From Bdellovibrionales bacterium (GTDB lineage: Bacteria > Bdellovibrionota > JAFGOL01), in the NCBI GenBank assembly GCA_022707945.1, contig JAKIZQ010000069.1, positions 1-5,586 of the forward strand: 5,586 nucleotides of DNA, written 5' to 3'. Position 1 is the first letter of the stretch. Each line of letters opens with the position of its first letter. The position numbers and the translations under genes are program-made. Of this stretch, positions 1 to 4,679 are shown piece by piece. Below the pieces are notes generated by a model that saw nothing but the letters and a program-made list of their open reading frames with translations, was not told where the DNA came from and did no database searches.

Positions 1-123
1 CCGGTAATTCTACTTAGAAAAGTTCCGCCACTGAATATAAGTAGTGCTCTTTTTATTGAACCTCTGTCTGACATAGACAATAGGATAGACATTAATTGTT
101 ATCTTAGGCAAGAGCTGTTTTGA
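1..123 (+). CDS. C-terminal end of an unidentified protein (partial, 5' end outside window)
   Basis: Frame 1 is open from the left edge for 40 codons and ends in TGA at 121-123, while the other two forward frames hit stops within the first five codons. The peptide (including SSALFIEPLSDIDNRIDI and ending CYLRQELF) has a mixed, protein-like composition. Its codons (ATA, AGA, AGG, CTT) resemble those of the genes downstream. I do not recognise a family. In AT-rich DNA, an open stretch this short can arise by chance, so the call rests on composition and on the regulatory sites starting just 11 bp after the stop, as expected for an intergenic boundary. No convincing terminator follows it. Confidence 0.45.
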   Translation, partial: PVILLRKVPPLNISSALFIEPLSDIDNRIDINCYLRQELF

Positions 124-133
124 TAGTATTATG

Positions 134-149
134 TGTACATTTATGTACA
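134..149. promoter_or_regulatory. Upstream inverted repeat, putative activator (enhancer) site 1
   Basis: The sequence TGTACATTTATGTACA is a perfect 7-bp inverted repeat with a 2-bp spacer, which can also be read as half-sites TGTAC and GTACA separated by 6 bp. It has the same architecture as the repeat at 207-222. It is centred about 168 bp upstream of the start site predicted from the sigma-54 promoter at 284-300, a usual distance for enhancer-binding activators. The identity of the binding protein is unknown, and binding is inferred only from symmetry, pairing and position. Confidence 0.5.
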
Positions 150-206
150 TAAACGGCTTAGGCTTATGAATAAAGGATTTTAACTTGATTGACTGGACTA
201 GTAATA

Positions 207-222
207 TGCACGTATATGTGCA
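207..222. promoter_or_regulatory. Proximal inverted repeat, putative activator (enhancer) site 2
   Basis: TGCACGTATATGTGCA has half-sites TGCAC and GTGCA separated by 6 bp. One flanking base pair (A206/T223) extends each perfect arm to 6 bp. Together with 134-149 it gives the shared pattern TGYAC-N6-GTRCA. Its centre lies about 95 bp upstream of the predicted start site. The half-sites resemble those of NtrC (TGCAC and GTGCA), but the NtrC consensus has a 7-bp gap, so assignment to NtrC itself is not justified. Confidence 0.52.
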
Positions 223-283
223 TGGAGTGAGGGTCAGATTTTTTTGCTTGTCCATAACTATCTAATATTACTAATTTTTATTT

Positions 284-300
284 TGGCATGAAGCTTGCTT
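284..300 (+). promoter_or_regulatory. Sigma-54 (RpoN) type promoter for the radical SAM gene
   Basis: TGGCATGAAGCTTGCTT matches the sigma-54 consensus TGGCACG-N4-TTGCW at all key positions, with one change (T for C in TGGCACG). The invariant GG lies at 285-286 (-25/-24) and the invariant GC at 297-298 (-13/-12), with the required 10 bp between them. This predicts transcription from about position 310 and a leader of about 40 nt before the ATG at 350. Such promoters need an ATP-dependent activator bound upstream, and the paired inverted repeats at 134-149 and 207-222 fit that role. Confidence 0.75.
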
Positions 301-334
301 AATATAGAGTAATAGATTTGTGTATCAATATCAT

Positions 335-340
335 GGAGGA
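335..340 (+). promoter_or_regulatory. Shine-Dalgarno site fixing the radical SAM start at 350
   Basis: GGAGGA ends 9 nt before the ATG at 350. An alternative in-frame GTG at 320 lies upstream of this site and has no ribosome binding sequence of its own. It would also leave almost no leader after the predicted sigma-54 start near 310. The ATG at 350 is therefore preferred. Confidence 0.85.
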
Positions 341-349
341 TATTTGGAA

Positions 350-1777
350 ATGAGTTTAAAGAGCGCAATTATTAACAAGACAGTACTTACAGCGGCCAAC
401 TTAATTAGTTATTTACCAGACGAGGTCTTAACTAGCATCAGCAAGAAACAGTTACAGATAGTTAAATTTCCAGAAGGTAGGGAATTTATTCTTGGTGTTA
501 TGAGGATGCTAAAACATAGATGGAGAGAACTACATCCAAACGTAAGAAAGAAAATGGTAGAGAATATGGTCGGTAACTACTTCATAAATGCAAGAAAGAG
601 AAGATATAAAATGGAAGAAGAGAATGGCTGTTCACCACTTCTTTTTGTTATATCACCGACTATGAGATGCAACCTTAAATGTACTGGTTGTTATAGTGCT
701 AACTATGATAGGGCAGATGCAATGGATTTTGCGACCCTTGACAGAATAATGAACGAAGCAAAAGAGATGGGAATATATTACGTCGTGGTTTCTGGTGGAG
801 AACCATACGCAAGAGAAGATCTTCTTACCCTTTTTGAAAAACATAATGACATGATTTTTATGACTTATACTAACGGGACACTTATACACACAAAGAACTT
901 GGCACCACGTCTGGCTAAGCTTGGCAACGTAGTACCATGCATCTCTGTCGAAGGTTATGAGAACGAAACTGATGAAAGAAGAGGCAACGGTGTATATGCA
1001 AAGGTAATGGGAGCGATGGATGATCTTAAGAAGAATGGTGTGTTCTTTGGTTATTCCGTTACACCAACAAAATTCAATAATGAACTTCTTGTATCTGATG
1101 AGTTTGTCGATAAAATGATAAATAAGGGCGCAAGCATAGGTTGGTATTTTAACTACATGCCAGTTGGCAGAGAACCAGACACCTCTTTAATGACAAGCCC
1201 TGAACAAAGAGCTTACAGATGGAAAAAGATAGTTGAACTTAGGAAGACAAAAGACATAGTAGTCGCTGATTTTTGGAATGATGGTGTCTTGACTGGTGGC
1301 TGTATAGCTGGTGGTCGTTCATATTTCCACATTAACGCTGCTGGTAATGTTGAACCTTGTGTGTTCTCTCAATTCTACGTTGATAATATATTCGAAAAAC
1401 CATTGAAAGAGATAATGATGTCTGATTACTTTAGGGCTATAAGGAGTCGTCATGGTGAAATGACAAACCCATTAAGACCATGTATGATAATAGATAGACC
1501 ACAGGTATTTAGGGATCACATAACAAGATTTGGTGCAAAGCCTTCTCAGCCAGGTGGAGAAACACTTTTAGCTGGTAAATTAGCAGAAGAGATTGATTCC
1601 ATAGCTACTGAATGGAAGGAACATGCGGATAAGATATGGTCTAAGAATTATGGTGGTCTTCCAGAAGTTGATACGGAACATCATATAGGCAGATCACATC
1701 TTGCTTATAAAACAGAAACACCAAAAGCAGCAAAAAAGATAACAACAACTACTACTGATACTGTAAGCATGCAATAA
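350..1777 (+). CDS. Radical SAM protein with twitch/SPASM-like C-terminal cluster (COG0535-like), substrate unknown
   Basis: This 475-residue protein carries the radical SAM signature CNLKCTGC, with Cys107, Cys111 and Cys114 to bind a [4Fe-4S] cluster that cleaves S-adenosylmethionine. The SAM-contacting GGEP motif is at 149-152, and ISVEG (198-202) is typical of the barrel core. After the barrel, Cys318 and Cys337 form a CX13GX4C pattern and Cys378 lies in RPCM. This fits a twitch or reduced SPASM domain holding an auxiliary cluster. Residues 1-95 form a basic, probably helical N-terminal extension. The tail (about 455-475) is low complexity with a run of five threonines and is probably disordered. 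Radical SAM/SPASM proteins often modify peptides, but no precursor peptide is visible nearby, so the substrate is open. The gene appears to be transcribed alone from the sigma-54 promoter at 284-300, suggesting conditional expression. The radical SAM assignment is firm; the subfamily is not. Confidence 0.92.
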   Translation: MSLKSAIINKTVLTAANLISYLPDEVLTSISKKQLQIVKFPEGREFILGVMRMLKHRWRELHPNVRKKMVENMVGNYFINARKRRYKMEEENGCSPLLFVISPTMRCNLKCTGCYSANYDRADAMDFATLDRIMNEAKEMGIYYVVVSGGEPYAREDLLTLFEKHNDMIFMTYTNGTLIHTKNLAPRLAKLGNVVPCISVEGYENETDERRGNGVYAKVMGAMDDLKKNGVFFGYSVTPTKFNNELLVSDEFVDKMINKGASIGWYFNYMPVGREPDTSLMTSPEQRAYRWKKIVELRKTKDIVVADFWNDGVLTGGCIAGGRSYFHINAAGNVEPCVFSQFYVDNIFEKPLKEIMMSDYFRAIRSRHGEMTNPLRPCMIIDRPQVFRDHITRFGAKPSQPGGETLLAGKLAEEIDSIATEWKEHADKIWSKNYGGLPEVDTEHHIGRSHLAYKTETPKAAKKITTTTTDTVSMQ

Positions 1778-1782
1778 ATAAC

Positions 1783-1798
1783 AGGGTGTAACAACCCT
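1783..1798 (+). terminator. Weak hairpin after the radical SAM gene
   Basis: AGGGT and ACCCT form a 5-bp stem around the 6-base loop GTAACA, beginning 5 bp after the stop at 1777. Only a short, broken T-run (TTTGTTG) follows. It could be a leaky terminator or a processing site, and is too weak for a firm call. Confidence 0.27.
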
Positions 1799-1812
1799 TT
1801 GTTGACCAGAAC

Positions 1813-1818
1813 TATAAT
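1813..1818 (+). promoter_or_regulatory. Possible -10 box upstream of the secreted-protein gene
   Basis: A perfect TATAAT lies between the hairpin at 1783-1798 and the ATG at 1837. No recognisable -35 box is present 16-18 bp upstream and there is no extended -10 TG. Transcription from here would start near 1825 and leave a leader of about 12 nt, matching the lack of a Shine-Dalgarno before 1837. It may be chance in AT-rich DNA. Confidence 0.3.
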
Positions 1819-1836
1819 ACTTTGTATCATTGTCAT

Positions 1837-2904
1837 ATGATCTTGATACGTTTTCTAATAATTGTTTTTTTATGCCATTCTTTATATGCTGGTATAAAAA
1901 TTGGCGCAGATTACAATGTCCAAGGTACAGTACTACCAAAAGATGCTGATGTTATACTGATGGGCACAGATAATGCTATTTGGTATGAACTCTTTGAGTC
2001 TAAAAAGAGAATTGGTTTTGTAAAGCAGGATTGTGTAGGCATACAAGGAGAATCTCTTCTTCTGGAAAAAGAGTGTGATCTTTATAATGATGTTGTTAAA
2101 GATGTTACTCCAAATAAAAAATTAACCTCAGGCAAAAAATTTAGAGACTTTAGACTTACTAATAGTTCTGTGAGTACCATCATGTATTCAGGTAAGACCT
2201 ATCAAGTGCCTTCTGAAATATTAAAGTTCGTTCGTCCAAATAAAATAGAAGAATCAATATATGACTCAGTTCCTATAGAGGCTGTTATCAAATTAAGAAA
2301 AGAAAACATTTTGGTAAGTCCATATATAGATAAAAAATGGTATAGGCTTAAAAAACTTGATTCAAGAAAATATGAAATAGCTGTAACCCAGGACGGCTGG
2401 TTATTAGCTGACAACCTCGTTTCTCGTGATTTTGGCAGGAACTTTGAAGAATTTTTTCCGTCCTTTGCTTTTCCATATAAGGATGCATATGTAAAAGGGA
2501 TATTAATATCTCCTCAGGGAGTTAACGCTGTATACCTTACTTTTTCATCACGGAGTAATTCAGGTAATATGACCTTATATATGCTTTTGTCCAGTGAACG
2601 TGGTTGGAGAAAGATATATCCTTCATCAGAAGGTAGTGTCGTTATAGTGCCTGCAGAAGATGCTATGACCTCAATACTCAAGTTCCTTAATAACAAATGG
2701 TTGAAGAACAACAAATATTCTAAGAAAGGTTTGATAGATATAGAGGATATAGATGTTGTTGGTGAAGGTATTTCAAGAAATGTTGGGATGATGGTGACAA
2801 GAACTATTAATGGTAATAAAAAAAATTACAGGGTCTCTTTACTATTGGACTACAACGCATTGAAAGGTTGGACTGTGAATAACGAAAAATGGAGCCTCAT
2901 ATGA
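1837..2904 (+). CDS. Secreted protein of unknown function with SH3-like stretches
   Basis: I do not recognise a named family for this 355-residue protein. It starts with a typical Sec signal peptide, MILIRFLIIVFLCHSLYA, with likely cleavage after Ala18. The Cys at 13 does not sit in a proper lipobox, so a lipoprotein is unlikely. Residues of about 27-68 (containing VILMGTDNAIWYELF and RIGFVKQDCV) and about 150-195 (WYRLKKL, then DGWLLADNLV) have the short-strand, Trp-Tyr/Gly-Phe-Val pattern of bacterial SH3-like domains, often found in cell-envelope proteins. This is an inference from pattern only. The rest is beta-rich with a basic segment near 285-300. The start is uncertain: an in-frame TTG at 1822 exists, but ATG 1837 gives the clean signal peptide. 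Neither has a Shine-Dalgarno. The stop overlaps the start of cca as ATGA, so translation of the two is probably coupled. Confidence 0.8.
   Translation: MILIRFLIIVFLCHSLYAGIKIGADYNVQGTVLPKDADVILMGTDNAIWYELFESKKRIGFVKQDCVGIQGESLLLEKECDLYNDVVKDVTPNKKLTSGKKFRDFRLTNSSVSTIMYSGKTYQVPSEILKFVRPNKIEESIYDSVPIEAVIKLRKENILVSPYIDKKWYRLKKLDSRKYEIAVTQDGWLLADNLVSRDFGRNFEEFFPSFAFPYKDAYVKGILISPQGVNAVYLTFSSRSNSGNMTLYMLLSSERGWRKIYPSSEGSVVIVPAEDAMTSILKFLNNKWLKNNKYSKKGLIDIEDIDVVGEGISRNVGMMVTRTINGNKKNYRVSLLLDYNALKGWTVNNEKWSLI
2891..2894 (+). promoter_or_regulatory. Shine-Dalgarno deciding the cca start at 2901
   Basis: GGAG, inside the last codons of the secreted-protein gene, ends 6 nt before ATG 2901. An earlier in-frame ATG at 2889 sits upstream of the GGAG and has no such site. 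The ATG at 2901 also makes the common 4-bp ATGA stop-start overlap. Confidence 0.7.
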
Positions 2905-4304
2905 GCTCATTACCCCAGATAATAAATTATAAGATAAACGCTACTGCCTTTCATCCAAGAGTTTATGACGGTGCAGTAAAGATAGTACATGTACTAAAAC
3001 AACATAATCATCAGGCTTTTTTCGTCGGTGGTTGCGTTAGGGATGTCCTTATAGGGCTGAGGCCAAAAGAAATAGATATAGCGACTGGAGCAACTCCAGA
3101 AGAAATAAAGAACTTGTTCAAAAAAGTTATAATGGTAGGAGAAAGATTTGGCGTTTGTATAATACACGTTGACGGTAACGATTATCATGTTTCAACTTTT
3201 AGGGAAGATATGGATTATAAGGATGGCCGTCATCCAAGCAAGGTTGCTTTTTCTACACCACAACAAGATGCAGATAGAAGGGATTTTACTATAAACGCAC
3301 TTTTTTGGGAGCCAGTTGATAGTAATCTTTATGACTACGTTGGTGGTTTAGATGATCTTCATTCTGGCATAATAAGAGCCGTTGGTGATCCACTCAAAAG
3401 GTTCAAAGAGGATAGACTCAGGATATTAAGATGTGCAAGATTTGCTGCTCATCTTAATTATGCAATAGATAGCGAGACGTATGATTCCATACTAAAAATA
3501 GATGATCCTGTTAAGGGGGTTAGCAAAGAAAGGATACGGGATGAACTTACAAAAAGTCTTATAACAAAAACACCCTCAATAGCGTTCCAGTTCTTGTATC
3601 AGGTTAATGTGCTTCAAAAAATAATTCCAGAGTTGTGTGCATTAAAGGGCGTTGAACAGCCGGAAAAATATCATCCAGAAGGAGATGTATGGACGCACAC
3701 GATGATAGCTTTAGATATCGCGGCAAAAGAATTAAAAGACCTAGGATCAAGATGGGTACTCATGTGGGCGATTCTTTTGCATGATATTGGTAAACCAGCT
3801 ACGATGACCTTGCCCAAGGATGAAGAAGACAGGATACGTTTTAATGGCCATAACGTAGAGGGAGAAAAACTTGCAAGACAGATACTTGAAGGATTAAAAT
3901 TCCCCAAAAAAGAGACGGACGATATTTGCGCGTTGATACGTGAACATATGAGATATGGAAGATCTCAAGAAATGCGTAAAGGACGTCTAAAGGTCTTAAT
4001 GGAAAAAGAGGGAGAGCTTTTTCAGGATCACATAGACCTTAATTATTTTGACATCAAAGCCTCACACGGGGATCTTTCTAATTGGGAGTATTTAAACAAG
4101 GAGTATACAGAACTTAAAGAAAAGAATGCTTTGCCAAAAGCATTAGTGGATGGCCAATTGTTGATAGAACTTGGCTACAAACCTTCTCCAAGGTTTTCTA
4201 TTATAATAGAGGCTGCAAGAGAAGCTCAGTTTGAAGGTGCTTTTAGCGATAAAGATGGTGCAATTGAGTTTGTTAAGGAATTTGTTTCTTCTTTGAAAGA
4301 ATGA
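2901..4304 (+). CDS. cca: tRNA nucleotidyltransferase (CCA-adding)/poly(A) polymerase family protein with HD domain
   Basis: This class II nucleotidyltransferase of 467 residues probably adds or repairs the 3' CCA end of tRNAs in the cytoplasm. The head domain shows GGCVRD (43-48), the metal-site region EIDIAT (57-62), the RRDFTINAL motif (126-134) that selects ribonucleotides, DYVGGLDDL (145-153), EDRLRILRCARF (170-181) and KERIRDEL (209-216). An HD phosphohydrolase domain follows, with HPEGDVWTHT (258-267), LLHDIGKP (293-300), GHNVEG (316-321) and His349 as likely metal ligands. Full CCA addition, A-addition only and poly(A) polymerase activity cannot be told apart from sequence motifs alone. 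The CCA role is inferred from overall architecture and length, which suit CCA enzymes with HD domains. An oddity is that the first carboxylate of the usual D-x-D pair is Glu57 here. Its start overlaps the preceding gene (ATGA), and its last 32 bp overlap the convergent DUF721 gene. Confidence 0.9.
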   Translation: MSSLPQIINYKINATAFHPRVYDGAVKIVHVLKQHNHQAFFVGGCVRDVLIGLRPKEIDIATGATPEEIKNLFKKVIMVGERFGVCIIHVDGNDYHVSTFREDMDYKDGRHPSKVAFSTPQQDADRRDFTINALFWEPVDSNLYDYVGGLDDLHSGIIRAVGDPLKRFKEDRLRILRCARFAAHLNYAIDSETYDSILKIDDPVKGVSKERIRDELTKSLITKTPSIAFQFLYQVNVLQKIIPELCALKGVEQPEKYHPEGDVWTHTMIALDIAAKELKDLGSRWVLMWAILLHDIGKPATMTLPKDEEDRIRFNGHNVEGEKLARQILEGLKFPKKETDDICALIREHMRYGRSQEMRKGRLKVLMEKEGELFQDHIDLNYFDIKASHGDLSNWEYLNKEYTELKEKNALPKALVDGQLLIELGYKPSPRFSIIIEAAREAQFEGAFSDKDGAIEFVKEFVSSLKE

Positions 4305-4581
4305 ACTTAACGTCCTTTATTTCTGTACAGTAAGGTTTTATTTTTTCTAACATGGTTTCTTTTGTCATGTTTAGTTCTTGTATCCAAGAATGAGTACTAA
4401 CTCCAACAATTAGTGTTTGATCTTTTATTTTTAGAGGTGTCGTTGATTTGAACAGTATATTTCCTACGATGCTCTTCCAGTTCTTTGTTAATGAGTACAG
4501 TGGTAGCTTAGAAAGGTTCTGGTTTATTAGAACTGATAAGCGAGTTGGATTTGAACGTCTATATCTTGACATAGTATTCAT
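4273..4581 (-). CDS. Short DUF721 (DciA-like) protein
   Basis: This 102-residue protein matches the DUF721 pattern across nearly its full length. It has NWKSIVG (34-40), a conserved Pro49 in TTPLKI, the strand DQTLIVGVSTHSW (54-66) followed by IQEL (67-70), and a C-terminal strand IKDVKFIL (88-95). DUF721 includes DciA, the ancestral loader of the DnaB replicative helicase. Short single-domain versions like this are common, so a replication role is likely but unproven here. A basic N-terminus (MSRYRRSNPTR) fits nucleic-acid contact. The start is uncertain between ATG at 4581 and ATG at 4572 (99 residues), and neither has a Shine-Dalgarno. The gene converges with cca, its stop lying 32 bp inside the cca 3' end, and is divergent from the DUF4912 gene. 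Confidence 0.75.
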   Translation of the reverse strand: MNTMSRYRRSNPTRLSVLINQNLSKLPLYSLTKNWKSIVGNILFKSTTPLKIKDQTLIVGVSTHSWIQELNMTKETMLEKIKPYCTEIKDVKFILSKKKQIP

Positions 4582-4624
4582 GGATTATTCACACATTTAA
4601 GAAGCTAAATCAACAGTATTTATC

Positions 4625-4652
4625 TTGCAAAATAGAGCAATATAAATATACT
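4625..4652 (+). promoter_or_regulatory. Sigma-70 type promoter for the DUF4912 gene
   Basis: TTGCAA (4625-4630) and TATACT (4647-4652) are spaced by 16 bp. Transcription would start near 4659, leaving a leader of about 20 nt. It lies in the 98-bp spacer (4582-4679) between two divergent genes. I found no equally good promoter for the minus-strand gene in this spacer. Confidence 0.55.
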
Positions 4653-4663
4653 CAATTTGTCTT

Positions 4664-4670
4664 AGAGGGG
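4664..4670 (+). promoter_or_regulatory. Shine-Dalgarno fixing the DUF4912 gene start at 4680
   Basis: AGAGGGG directly abuts an in-frame ATG at 4671, too close for initiation, and ends 9 nt before the ATG at 4680, a normal spacing. The start at 4680 (MAIKKT) is therefore preferred over 4671 (MIVMAIKKT). Confidence 0.7.
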
Positions 4671-4679
4671 ATGATAGTT

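Noticed and set aside
207..222. NtrC binding site
   Set aside because: The half-sites agree with TGCAC and GTGCA, but the gap is 6 bp where the NtrC consensus has 7, and the sister site at 134-149 has TGTAC half-sites. It is kept only as an unassigned activator site.
206..245. Hairpin at 206-223 plus the T-run at 239-245 as a rho-independent terminator
   Set aside because: The T-run starts about 15 nt after the stem instead of directly following it, and the stem is only 6 bp. The match in design with the 134-149 repeat favours an operator.
10..255. Minus-strand open frame of 81 codons in the left intergenic region
   Set aside because: Its composition is not protein-like, it runs across both inverted repeats and overlaps the better forward frame at 1-123. 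It looks like a chance open frame.
653..889. Minus-strand open frame within the radical SAM gene
   Set aside because: It is antisense to the most conserved part of the radical SAM core, with no family pattern of its own.
350..1836. RiPP-type peptide modification cassette around the radical SAM protein
   Set aside because: No small precursor peptide frame with a leader or repeated core is visible in 124-349 or 1778-1836, and the next genes are a secreted protein and a tRNA enzyme.
2983..2996. Perfect 14-bp palindrome TAGTACATGTACTA inside cca
   Set aside because: It lies in conserved coding sequence, and one such palindrome is not surprising in several kilobases. Its TGTAC content resembles the upstream repeats, but the spacing differs and it is not near a promoter.
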